Made by a program: the position numbers and the translations under genes. Shown piece after piece: positions 36,705 through 46,067 of a stretch of DNA of 64,000 nt; positions within the stretch are counted from its first letter, which is position 1; every line of letters begins with the position of its first letter. The notes beneath the pieces are model-generated. The model had not been told where the DNA came from. It was given only the letters and a program-made list of their open reading frames with translations, and searched no databases. This stretch comes from Histomonas meleagridis (Eukaryota > Parabasalia > Tritrichomonadida > Dientamoebidae): assembly GCA_020186115.1 (NCBI GenBank), contig WSYJ01000186.1, forward strand, positions 310,001 to 374,000, written 5' to 3'.

Positions 36705-39700
36705 TTATTCCAGAGATACAATTGTTATTCCAAGTCGTTTTCGGAACTCATCAAACTGATCCTGTTCACTTTTTGAGAACGCATTAATTTTTGAGATCGC
36801 CTGCATCAAAGGAATTGTTTCGATTAAAATTTGCCAAATCTCGTCACATAACTTTGCGATTTTTAGCGGCGGCTCCACATCTATTTCGCCGATATGGTAT
36901 TGATATACCAGCCAATAATAAGCGTTATCATCTTCTTGTTCTGCATTAAACACATAAGACATCAATTTTAACAAAGGCGTATTACTGATTCCAAGTATAT
37001 ATTGTCCCCAAACTTGCGTCGATTTACCAGTAGGTACAACAGCTCGATAATTTTCTGATATTTCTTTTAGTTTGTCTCTAAATTCGGTGAGTCTTTCTTC
37101 ATAGTAATCTTCTTTCGAAATTTCTTTTTTCGTAATTGATTTAACTTTCGAAAGTGATGAACATCCGGGTAAAACATTCTCGGTTTCGAATGTATAACGC
37201 GTTAGAATCGGATCATTCCAGTTCTCTGCTTTCATCATTACGTCGCGTGTGAAAGTATTTGCTTCAAGTTTTAGAAGTTGATTATGGTCTTCATTAACTT
37301 GAATAATTTGTTGATCAAAAGGGTCATTCGTTTGTTTTGTATCACTTTCCCATGGTATAACATTATGATCTGATAAAATATGAACATCATATTTTATTGT
37401 ATTATTAAAATTCTGTTTCCATTTATTCACAAATGCATCAAATTCGCCTTTAGGATAACAATGAATAACATCATTAAACTTAAGCTTGTTTGCTAATGTT
37501 TTATTTAATGTTATTCTTGCGAATTGAATTTGTGTTTCTTCACTTTTTTGTAAATCGGCGTAAACCGTTGAAATTTTGTTGAACAGCTTTTTGAGAAGCG
37601 CAAATTGTCGTCGTTTTTCCAAAAAGTCAAACAAGAAAACGGTTATGTCTCCGATTATCCAATTAATTTTTGCTTTGATACATAATTCCATAGCCTTTTG
37701 TAATGACTCACTCATTGAGTCCTCGTTAAATAGCTTACTTTCCATTACTAAATAACTCGAAGTCTTCGGGTAAACAGTTATATCGATTACAGGCTCATTA
37801 TTCACGTACATAAAAGCAGATATTCCTTCTGTTGGTATTCCACCGACTTTTATACCCTTCAACTTAAATACTTCTGCAATTAATGCGCAAAGTTTCCATT
37901 GCGTTACAAAAGCTGCGCAATAATCATCGTTTTCTTCATTTATCGAAACGATTTTCTGATAAATACTTGCGCGAATTGAAGGGAAGTTTTGGAATTCTTG
38001 ATAAAGTTTAAGTAAATCTTCGACAGTTCGTTCATAAGTTATTTGATTACATAAAGATTTCGATATGTTGTTATATATGTTCGATAATTTCACCGGATAA
38101 TCAGGCGACCAAAATGGTATAAAGCCGGAGTTCTTAAATATTGTTTCGCATAATGAAAGTTGGAATGAGATTTCACATCTGGAACAACTTTTATTGATTT
38201 TAGTTTCAGTATTAATCAGCCAATTTAATAGTGATACAGACCCAACTCTTGATTGAAGTAATTTCATTTGTGTCATTGGAAAGATTGCATTTACTAAATC
38301 ATTAATAAATTTAGTTTCCTTAACAAAAAATGAATTCTTGGACTTTTCTACAAAATACGCAAACATTTTATATAATATTGATACCGTATCTGAAGAATGT
38401 TTTGGCGAATTTAATATATGAATTAATAGTCCGAGTAAAGCATTCAAAATCGTATCATCGATTTCATTGAATTCATCAAAAAGACGTAAAAACATTAAAA
38501 TTCTCCATGTGCTTTCATGTATGCAATTTAATTGTATGATTTTTTGTAATGACTTAATATTAACTTGAGATAATTTCGGCGTTAAGTCTTGTTGATATAT
38601 AGTATCATTTGAAAAATCGCTACTTGTCGTAATTTCATAAATGATCATTAAGAAATCAATTAAACCAATTTGATTATCTTTCGAGAGCATTTTGAAGTAT
38701 GTATAAAACATATTTCCGTCACAATTCTTAAACAAAAATAACAAAATTGGAACTAATTTATGCTTTTTCTCAAGATGTGCTGATAATGAATCATAAAATG
38801 TATATATTGATGAAAATAATGGAAATAGAATTTTTGCAATGATTTGCGCTTCTTTTGGTTGCGTATATTGTTCAAGTGTTGACGCTAAAATAGATAATGA
38901 ATCAGCAGTGGCTTTAATTAGATTTGAATCATTTTCCATAAAAGCATTTGTAACTGTTCGATAAAATAATGATAAAAGTGGTACATATGGTGAAAACGGT
39001 TTTTTGATTTCTTTCATCTCTTTAAGTGCTAATGATTTAACATATGAAATATCAGAGAATATATATGAAAACACAAAAAATCGTTCTTTAGTGCTCAACA
39101 ACGATATGAAGTAATATGAAATTTTGTGAGCTTTTTCATCGTCAAACGCTTTTTGAAGCTGCAACAAAAAATCACTCGCAGATTTGATGATGGTTTCATT
39201 TTTAATCTTTGCTATTGCCTCAAATAATGCATACAATGGTTCCTCAATGAAATTTTTCTCATAACACATACTTTTAAAGAGTAATAAAAAAATTGGTTGC
39301 GGCCAATCAGATATTTCTAGAAGATTTTGGGTAACATATGATGCAAACGCATGTGAAAAACCTGGTTCTGGCGTGAAGAAATGCTCAATCCATGATTGAA
39401 GTCCAGACATATCAGAATATCGAAAGAACATAAACAATGCTTTAATGTCAGTAACCGGTAATGAATCAGTTCTTATTCGTTGGTTAATGACGTATGGTGC
39501 AATTGATTTAATCATTGGATCATCAATTTTAAATTCCTCTAAAGAAAAGGCACCACGTATATTTGGTGGTGGACAAACTAATGTCGGATAAATTGATGTC
39601 ATTTTTAATATATTATCACCACGACTTAAAGCTGCTTTTACATTAAATCCTTTTGATTCCATTTTGTTAACGTGCTCCTCTATCGGCTTTGAAATTTGAA

Positions 39701-40868
39701 TGTTGGACGTTAAGACATTTGTTGTTTTTCCTTTTTCGATTATATTAACATCAATTGTTAATGTAATAGATTCTAGGATTGATGGATCTAATATAAAGTT
39801 AATTGGCTCTGGTAAAACAATTTCATCAGCATATTCAATAATTGAAGAATATCCTATTTCATTTGGCTCCTTACTTGTTGGTAATATAAAGGCATTAATA
39901 CCACGAGGATCTTGACACTTCGGATCAGCAAAATTTTTCTTAAGAGAAAATGAAATAAATGCTCGTGCTTTTTTCGGAAAGAGACAATGTTGAAATTTAA
40001 TTCGAATGTTATGTAAAGTAAGCAGAGGTGATGGATACATCGGATCAAATGATGTAAACCTGCATGAATCATCAGGACTAAACTCATCAAGAAACTCAAA
40101 ATCAATTTTGGAATCTGCATATTCCAATTTTTCTGTTTCAAAAATCTCACAAATCGTTTTTCCGTGTTGGTAATTATACCAATCTATCTTAATTTTGCTT
40201 GGATCGCCGGAAAGAGGCATTCGTCCAACAACATGCGGGCGACCGTTAGCGAGTTGGAATTCGTCAAATTTAAATAAAAGAAGAACTAAGATAGGTTCGG
40301 GGTTGGAATCAGGTGGAAATGGTAAAGTAACTGTATTGCTTTGATGTTGATATCTTGCGAATTTTGGTGAATTTATTGGAACTTCACAAAAAATAGTTTC
40401 AGTAATTGGATAACTTGTATAAACAAAAAAATTAATGAAGCAAGTCTCTGATATATCAGGAAATGTTCGATTGTTGATTTTTATGTTTTTGATTTTAATG
40501 TATTTGAATGGTTTGTCCTCAGTATATGGAAATGCAAGTGATTTTTGCTTTGCACGTGTTGCTAAATCAACAATTGGAATGGAATGGTATTTAAAAGAGA
40601 TTTTTGATGCTGAATTAAGTTCTTCTGTTAATTGTCTAACTGAACATTTTCCATCATTTTTTGGTTCTGGTTCACTCAATCCTTCCTCGCAAACATAATC
40701 AAGGATAATATCAGATTCTACTTGAGGAAGAGGATCAGGGATAATTAAATTACTTGTTGGCATTTCGGAGAGATAAGAAAGCCATCCAATGTGAGAAAGT
40801 TCTTCTTTAGATAATGAATTAAATCTCTCCTTGGTACTACGATCTTTTGTTTGGATGACTTGCTTCAT
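36705..40868 (-). CDS. DOCK-family RhoGEF-like protein
   Basis: 1387 aa. Residues about 275-400 (LLTLHNIRIKFQHCLFPKKARAFISFSLKKNF...) look like the C2-type DHR-1 domain, which in DOCKs begins LYVYP...KARNIAVxVEF. A helical-repeat middle follows (about 450-960). The last 400 residues have DHR-2 features: CAAFVTQWKLCALIAEVFKL, ILTRYTFETENVLPGCSSLS (as in the RRFMFETPF region), KEISKEDYYEERLTEFRDKL and GQYILGISNTPLLKLMSYVF near the end. DOCKs activate Rac/Cdc42-type GTPases through DHR-2. Similarity is weak by eye but in the right order, and the length fits a compact member. Confidence 0.6.
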   Translation of the reverse strand: MKQVIQTKDRSTKERFNSLSKEELSHIGWLSYLSEMPTSNLIIPDPLPQVESDIILDYVCEEGLSEPEPKNDGKCSVRQLTEELNSASKISFKYHSIPIVDLATRAKQKSLAFPYTEDKPFKYIKIKNIKINNRTFPDISETCFINFFVYTSYPITETIFCEVPINSPKFARYQHQSNTVTLPFPPDSNPEPILVLLLFKFDEFQLANGRPHVVGRMPLSGDPSKIKIDWYNYQHGKTICEIFETEKLEYADSKIDFEFLDEFSPDDSCRFTSFDPMYPSPLLTLHNIRIKFQHCLFPKKARAFISFSLKKNFADPKCQDPRGINAFILPTSKEPNEIGYSSIIEYADEIVLPEPINFILDPSILESITLTIDVNIIEKGKTTNVLTSNIQISKPIEEHVNKMESKGFNVKAALSRGDNILKMTSIYPTLVCPPPNIRGAFSLEEFKIDDPMIKSIAPYVINQRIRTDSLPVTDIKALFMFFRYSDMSGLQSWIEHFFTPEPGFSHAFASYVTQNLLEISDWPQPIFLLLFKSMCYEKNFIEEPLYALFEAIAKIKNETIIKSASDFLLQLQKAFDDEKAHKISYYFISLLSTKERFFVFSYIFSDISYVKSLALKEMKEIKKPFSPYVPLLSLFYRTVTNAFMENDSNLIKATADSLSILASTLEQYTQPKEAQIIAKILFPLFSSIYTFYDSLSAHLEKKHKLVPILLFLFKNCDGNMFYTYFKMLSKDNQIGLIDFLMIIYEITTSSDFSNDTIYQQDLTPKLSQVNIKSLQKIIQLNCIHESTWRILMFLRLFDEFNEIDDTILNALLGLLIHILNSPKHSSDTVSILYKMFAYFVEKSKNSFFVKETKFINDLVNAIFPMTQMKLLQSRVGSVSLLNWLINTETKINKSCSRCEISFQLSLCETIFKNSGFIPFWSPDYPVKLSNIYNNISKSLCNQITYERTVEDLLKLYQEFQNFPSIRASIYQKIVSINEENDDYCAAFVTQWKLCALIAEVFKLKGIKVGGIPTEGISAFMYVNNEPVIDITVYPKTSSYLVMESKLFNEDSMSESLQKAMELCIKAKINWIIGDITVFLFDFLEKRRQFALLKKLFNKISTVYADLQKSEETQIQFARITLNKTLANKLKFNDVIHCYPKGEFDAFVNKWKQNFNNTIKYDVHILSDHNVIPWESDTKQTNDPFDQQIIQVNEDHNQLLKLEANTFTRDVMMKAENWNDPILTRYTFETENVLPGCSSLSKVKSITKKEISKEDYYEERLTEFRDKLKEISENYRAVVPTGKSTQVWGQYILGISNTPLLKLMSYVFNAEQEDDNAYYWLVYQYHIGEIDVEPPLKIAKLCDEIWQILIETIPLMQAISKINAFSKSEQDQFDEFRKRLGITIVSLE

Positions 40869-41557
40869 TTTTTTCGCTTTGTATGCTTTATAGAACGCAT
40901 TTCAATGGATTACTGGACTATTTTTCGCGGTTAATAAAAAGTTACAAGGGACAAGTTTAGATAAATTTTATTATAAATTTGAATTAAATGATAAAATATT
41001 CAATGCGAATAGTTAGGACGAAAAGCCGTGAATATTATTTGGCAAATTAATATGTGCAGAAAGGTATATTTTTATTTTGTTCTTGCTTAAAAATCAATGC
41101 ATTTTAATCGTAAATACATAAAGTATTGAAATAAAAAATGCTTTTCAAAATTTTTCCATTTAAAATGCATCATAACATCATGAATTTAAGTGTATAACTC
41201 TTAATTTTGAGGAATATGAATTCCTACCATTTTATTTCAAAATTTGTCTTATGAAGTATATACTTTGGTGGATTGAAATTAATTCATATCATATTTCTGA
41301 TAATTATTTATTGTAATTTATCTTTTGGCAAAAGCTTAAAGAAACCAATTGGAAATTTTTAAATTCTCATTTAGCTTATCATAAAGTAATTTAGATTGTG
41401 CACAATTCAATGCATTAATATAGTTTGATTGAAATTACATAGAATGTATGAAGGGATATATTTTTATACTTTACTCTAAGCTATGAATCTTTTTTTGATA
41501 AAAATAAGTAAAATAAACAATTATCTTTAAAAATAATTTTATAAGTTACTTCAAAAC
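40869..41557. other. Intergenic, nothing recognised
   Basis: About 690 bp of AT-rich DNA between the DOCK-like gene's 5' end and the RIIa gene's 3' end. No open frames of note and no RNA-like structure. Confidence 0.4.
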
Positions 41558-41776
41558 CTACTCTTGGCTAAGACTACTGAAATAATTTTTAGCAAATTCT
41601 ATTGTATCCTCTGGCTTTTCAGCTAATACATTTGCAATGAAATCCTGCAAAATTGTTCTAATCTCAGGATGTTCTCTTACATATTTTCTCAGCTCCACCT
41701 TTTGTGCCTGCGACACATCTTCTGTCACCGATTTTATTAATGGGTCATTGATTTCTTCGTTTTTTATGTCTTCCAT
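41558..41776 (-). CDS. RIIa-domain protein, RIIAD1-like
   Basis: 72 aa from the ATG at 41776 (MEDIKNEE); a TTG three codons earlier is not needed. Residues about 27-68 are a dimerisation/docking domain: ELRKYVREHPEIRTILQDFIANVLAEKPEDTIEFAKNYFSSL. This matches the RIIa pattern LxxHxEVxxLxxxFxxxxxxxxPDNxxEFAxxYF, closest in size and order to RIIAD1. Such small proteins anchor A-kinase-anchoring-type helices and are frequent in flagellar axonemes. AACGTT lies at 41787-41792, 10 nt before the start. Confidence 0.75.
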   Translation of the reverse strand: MEDIKNEEINDPLIKSVTEDVSQAQKVELRKYVREHPEIRTILQDFIANVLAEKPEDTIEFAKNYFSSLSQE

Positions 41777-41872
41777 TTCTCTCAATAACGTTCTTCCTTA
41801 ACGTCTCCCATCACTTCACTTCATTTCAAATTTCGTTATAAAATCGCCAAACATTCAATAAAATATGAGATT

Positions 41873-43231
41873 TTATTCATCATTTTCAGCCATCCAAATC
41901 TTAATCACTTCTCTCATGTGATTTCTTGTTCTTACCAAATCTATTGGATCACTATCCTTTGGCAAATGCAAATCATCGCAATGTCCAACGTTGTGACCAG
42001 TGATCGTATGTGCATATGAACCTTTTGGAACGCCAGATTCCTCTGTGACGCATGTCCATGTCCATGGGTCTTGGGAGCCAGTTGTGTAGTACACTCTTGT
42101 TGCGTTTTGGCTTAGACCTCCGTACTTTTGGTTAAACTCGTCAACTTTCGGTGATATTCCTTCGCCGAAAACGTTTGTACATTGCGCTTGGAATGCTGCC
42201 TTGTCAAGTTTGGGACTACGTAATGACAATCGGCCAGATGCTGTTTGCCAATATGCTAATTCGTTACATGTCATCCAGAGCCATGAACGCGATGCTGCAT
42301 TACGATTCGTGTTCGCTAATTCAATGAGAACATCATCGCTATATGTACGCGCAATGTCGCCATCACATTGTTCGGGTATAAAATATTCGCGATTGATCTT
42401 CGCAAGTGCTGCAACTGGATCATCGCCAGTCTTAAGCGCATCAACAATTGGTCCGCAAATAAGTTCGACATTATCATATTGTATGCCGATCGTAAAAAGT
42501 TCGCCAATGAGAAAACGGAAGTTCATGTCGGTAAGTAATGAAGCATTGAACATTTCTTTGACATATGCTTTGGTGCTTTCATCTTCCATAAGTTGATCAA
42601 TTAAAATTCGTGTATGACGTGCGGCAGATGCACATTCTTGCCCCATTGAAACTGCTACTTGGAGATCAAAGTCTTGATAATCATCGGTGGCTAAGACAAC
42701 ACCTGAGGAAGAAATGGCGGCATGGAAATTTTGTGGATAAATTTCACGGGCTAAAGCTGATAGAAGGCCTGGATATGAACCTCCAACAATAAGCCATTTG
42801 GAATTTTCAATGTGATGCTCCTTGGAATATTCTTCTTGGAAATACTTTAAATCTGCTAAGGCTTGATCAACAGTTAGATATTTGTAATCTTCAACAGTGG
42901 AAGTCTCTGTTGGCCATGATTCTCCAAAATATCGGTGCTCAAGAGATAAAACAAGTGCACCAAGATCTTTTGCATATGTTGACAAAAAGTCGGTACCATT
43001 GCCGCGAATTTTGAAAACATCACTTTCACCACCAGCATATAAAATAACAGGACCACCTTCGACGTAGTTTGTAGTAACTTCATAATATCTTTGATTGAAT
43101 TTTCCGCTGTTTGGATTGAAGTGGTCTGTTATTTGACTAAAATTCTTAAGCTCTTTGTCCAAGCCAAGGTTGGTGAAATCGAGTCCATGTTGAAGTCGTG
43201 AGTTTGCAAAGATAAAGAGAAAAGAAATCAT
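41873..43231 (-). CDS. S28-family serine peptidase (PRCP/DPP2-like), secreted
   Basis: 452 aa. Signal peptide MISFLFIFANS, then LDFTNLGLDKELKNFSQITDHFNPN and FNQRYYEV, the S28 family opening. The oxyanion region ALVLSLEHRYFGES (about 92-105) is canonical. The triad is Ser152 (GGSYPG), Asp388 (TTGSQDPW) and His417 (NVGHCDDL). S28 enzymes (prolylcarboxypeptidase, DPP2, thymus-specific serine protease) cleave after proline in lysosomal or extracellular compartments; the exact specificity is not evident. An M3 element (43263-43270) lies 32 nt upstream of the ATG. Confidence 0.9.
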   Translation of the reverse strand: MISFLFIFANSRLQHGLDFTNLGLDKELKNFSQITDHFNPNSGKFNQRYYEVTTNYVEGGPVILYAGGESDVFKIRGNGTDFLSTYAKDLGALVLSLEHRYFGESWPTETSTVEDYKYLTVDQALADLKYFQEEYSKEHHIENSKWLIVGGSYPGLLSALAREIYPQNFHAAISSSGVVLATDDYQDFDLQVAVSMGQECASAARHTRILIDQLMEDESTKAYVKEMFNASLLTDMNFRFLIGELFTIGIQYDNVELICGPIVDALKTGDDPVAALAKINREYFIPEQCDGDIARTYSDDVLIELANTNRNAASRSWLWMTCNELAYWQTASGRLSLRSPKLDKAAFQAQCTNVFGEGISPKVDEFNQKYGGLSQNATRVYYTTGSQDPWTWTCVTEESGVPKGSYAHTITGHNVGHCDDLHLPKDSDPIDLVRTRNHMREVIKIWMAENDE

Positions 43232-43262
43232 CGATTTGTTTTGGCTTGGAGGGTTTCAAAAA

Positions 43263-43270
43263 TAACCGTT
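43263..43270 (-). promoter_or_regulatory. M3 element AACGGTTA of the S28 peptidase gene
   Basis: Identical octamer, orientation and similar distance (32 nt before the ATG) as at eL21. AACGTT follows farther upstream at 43292-43297. Confidence 0.6.
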
Positions 43271-43484
43271 TGACATATCGTTTCGGAAATAAACGTTCGT
43301 TATTATCGTTTTTATCATTGTCTTGATCTCCTTCGATAAATGATTACATATTTAGACATAAGAATGCTACTATAAAATTATATACCAAAATATAAATACA
43401 TTTTATTAATGATATCATAAATATCATCTATCATCATATTTCGATAACGATTTTTTTTATATTTTTATTGTAAAGTTAGTGATA

Positions 43485-44010
43485 TCCCTTTAGGTATTGT
43501 GTTTTGGAACATTGAAATTTTTACAGAAATATGGAATGAAAATTAATACAAATAATATCATCGCAAACACTGAAAATCTTTATCTTCTCATACATATTCT
43601 GAAAGAAAATTCAATTCCAAAAAATATTTTAGCCGATTTTATATCATTAGGAAATTTGAATTTGTTGAATATATTTTAAATCAGAAAGAATTGATATTAA
43701 TATTTCTTTTATTTAATATTTTATTTAATAATTTTATATTTCAAATTAACATTTGGAAATTATTTATATCATTTGGATAGCACTTATTATTACATCTATA
43801 GAAAAGGTTATACAAAAATTGTTCAACACTACTTATACTTTCATTTTTCCTTGGATACACGGAAACAGTTAAATTACTATTTGAACATAAAGGAATTGAT
43901 ATTGATGCTAAATTTATTTATTTGCTTTATTTAATAATTATTTTGATAATCTTTTTATAAAAAATTGTTTTATATTTTTCTAGACATCTCTTGAAAGATG
44001 CGAAAATTAA
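43485..44010 (+). pseudogene. Decayed ankyrin-repeat remnant with two spacers
   Basis: TLKFLQKYGMKINTNNII...NILADFISLGNL resembles AFLQEKGVKISDRIID...DILVCAAESKNI of the intact ankyrin gene at 46068. A frameshift follows (EFVEYILNQKE is in another frame). Then an AT-rich spacer, the repeat start ALIITSIEKGYTKIV, a second shift to GYTETVKLLFEHKGIDIDAK, a second spacer and TSLER. The two spacers (about 43700-43780 and 43915-43983) are homologous to those at 47.2-47.45 kb. No start codon or signal peptide is seen, so this is a 3' fragment of a former paralogue. Confidence 0.65.
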
Positions 44011-44104
44011 ATATTTTTTTATAAATGGCACAACAAAAAGTACATTAGACACATAAAATTTCGCAGTTATAATTCGATTTTCTACTCATTGTTTTTACTC
44101 ATGG

Positions 44105-45379
44105 TCATAAAAATGTTACATCTGCAATAAGAACGTAACCTCTTCTGTTGAACATGTCTATGCAATATCCGTACTCTCCTTCGATTCTCTCTATCAGTAT
44201 TATATCGTTTTGCTCGCATTGAATTGCGCCTGTCATTGAGCAATTCGTTCTCGCCAACTTCGGCTCAAGCTCTGGATGCCTCTCCAGGCACTCGATGTCG
44301 ACCATACCAATGCGATTTCGCTTTTCGTCGAACACTTTCCACTTGTTTGACTTCGAACTGGAATCAATTACTTTCACGAGATCGCCTTTAGAGATCGAAA
44401 TATCATCAGGACCTGTCGGGTTACTGTTTGTGGAGGCAATTGCATAGAATTCTTTCAGCTCTTTTTGGAAGATGACTTCGGGTTGCAAATAATCAGTAAG
44501 TTTGATCGAGAGTGGAATAGGTACAAAGTCAACAAAGACTGGCTCTTGGGTATCAATTTGATTGTTATCAGCTAAAAGAGCATTAGCTTCTCCAACGTCG
44601 ATCTCTTTCACAATTTGTCCTATCGTTTCGGCTTCGGAGGTTTTGACACTCGAAATTTTTTCGATTTTGGTAACAATGTTTTCGAAGATTTGGTTCATTC
44701 GAAAGTCTCGCTCTTTATCAACACGCTCAAATTCTGTGAGACATTCTTCCATTATAATGATGTATTGTGAATATGAATCATTAAAATTAGTGTTTTCCTG
44801 TATGATATTACTTTGCACATTGCCAAATTCGTTTTTCAGACTAGTAAAATTGTCGCGTGTTTTGTTATCCGCTTTTCCTGAATTAATTTTATCATGACAA
44901 TCTTGAATCGATTGACAAAATGAATAATATTTGGAATGCGCTTTTTTATAATGTGCTTCTTCTGAGACATACTTCTTTTTTGCATCAGTAATAAGTTTTT
45001 CAATTGTGTTCATTGATTCTGCATAACTTTTTCGGATTTCTTCGAGTGGTTTAATTATGTCTTCTTTGATAATTTTGCAAATTTTTTGGATATCTGATGG
45101 CTTATTCAAATATTGTGATGTTATTTTATTCCAAATATCTGTAAAAATGGGTTCCATTTTGTCAAATGGAGAAGAACCACGCGAGCGAGCAAAAAGGCGC
45201 TTTTTCTTCTTTGTTGGAAGGCTATAATTGATTGAAGAAAGTGGTTTAATAAATTTTTCATTTAGATAAGAAACGAGTTCTGTGAAAGATGAGACTGTTG
45301 TCTCTAGCATTGCTATATTAATTGATTTTGCCTTTTCAATTACTTTAAATGAATCTGCATAAGATAAGTAATTCGGCAT
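44105..45379 (-). CDS. F-BAR-like protein with two C-terminal SH3 domains
   Basis: 424 aa. Residues 1 to about 260 are all-helical and Lys-rich (SYADSFKVIEKAKSINIAMLE, EDIIKPLEEIRKSYAESMNTIEKLITDAKKKYVSEEAHYKKAHSKYYSF), in the arrangement of F-BAR domains, which bend membranes. Two SH3 domains follow: about 305-362 (FYAIASTNSNPTGPDDISISKGDLVKVIDSS..WKVF..RIGMVDIECLE) and about 373-424 (ARTNCSMTGAIQCEQNDIILIERIEGEYGYCIDMFNRRGYVLIADVTFL). Both keep the ALYDY-ALSF-like, acidic RT-loop and GxVP-like positions in degenerate form. F-BAR/SH3 proteins link membrane curvature to actin nucleators such as Arp2/3, whose ARPC1 is encoded at 13 kb. Confidence 0.75.
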   Translation of the reverse strand: MPNYLSYADSFKVIEKAKSINIAMLETTVSSFTELVSYLNEKFIKPLSSINYSLPTKKKKRLFARSRGSSPFDKMEPIFTDIWNKITSQYLNKPSDIQKICKIIKEDIIKPLEEIRKSYAESMNTIEKLITDAKKKYVSEEAHYKKAHSKYYSFCQSIQDCHDKINSGKADNKTRDNFTSLKNEFGNVQSNIIQENTNFNDSYSQYIIIMEECLTEFERVDKERDFRMNQIFENIVTKIEKISSVKTSEAETIGQIVKEIDVGEANALLADNNQIDTQEPVFVDFVPIPLSIKLTDYLQPEVIFQKELKEFYAIASTNSNPTGPDDISISKGDLVKVIDSSSKSNKWKVFDEKRNRIGMVDIECLERHPELEPKLARTNCSMTGAIQCEQNDIILIERIEGEYGYCIDMFNRRGYVLIADVTFL

Positions 45380-45384
45380 AATAA

Positions 45385-45390
45385 AAGTGA
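45385..45390 (-). promoter_or_regulatory. Initiator TCACTT of the F-BAR/SH3 gene
   Basis: On the minus strand TCACTTTTATT immediately precedes the ATG at 45379, a perfect TCA(C/T)(T/A) initiator. Confidence 0.65.
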
Positions 45391-46067
45391 CACTTTTGAG
45401 TCGAATGTGGTATTCAGACGATAAAGTATTGAATTTAAAAATTGATTTGTTTGGTCATTTTATTTCGAAGTAAAATTTTAACGTTTCCAAGACAAACAAT
45501 TCGATTTCAATGTAACTATATTGAATTTTCTATCGTATTTCTGGGTTCATCGGTATACCCATTTTTTCACCAAACAAAATCTTCTGTACAAAAGTAGAGG
45601 ATGAAGCTATAATGTAGAGGTCACATGTGCATATTGTAAACAATTTAATTTTCTGTGTAAACACTATTTCAAATTTTTCCATTAGAATTTAAATTATTTA
45701 AATAACATAATATTATAAGCGGGACCAAATTTTCTTTGTTTTCAAAAAAAAAAAATTCAGTTAAAGAAAAACGTCAGGATGCCGAAACATTGCAAGAAAA
45801 AATCTCTCTTCTCTTGATGGGTTTATTGTCAATATTAAGAGTCTAGCTACCACCACAGCTAGTGAAAACATAGTTATTCGGATCCTTAAGTTAAGTTTTT
45901 TCATATATATTTGGAATTGAAGGATGTCAATTTTTAAATAATTACTATCTTAATCAAGATAAACGGTTTCCACGTGTATTGTCATTTGACAAATTTCTGT
46001 TTTTTGGCAAAACCGATATAAGAGGCAAATGAAATCAGCAAACAATCAAGCTCCATAACTAAATGAA
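45391..46067. other. Divergent gap with an orphan coding-like stretch
   Basis: Mostly AT-rich, but 45783-45920 is GC-richer and open in one plus frame. It reads RNIARKNLSSLDGFIVNIKS and SLATTTASENIVIRILKLS, without an ATG. It looks like a fragment of a former gene or element that I cannot identify. The rest shows nothing. Confidence 0.3.
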
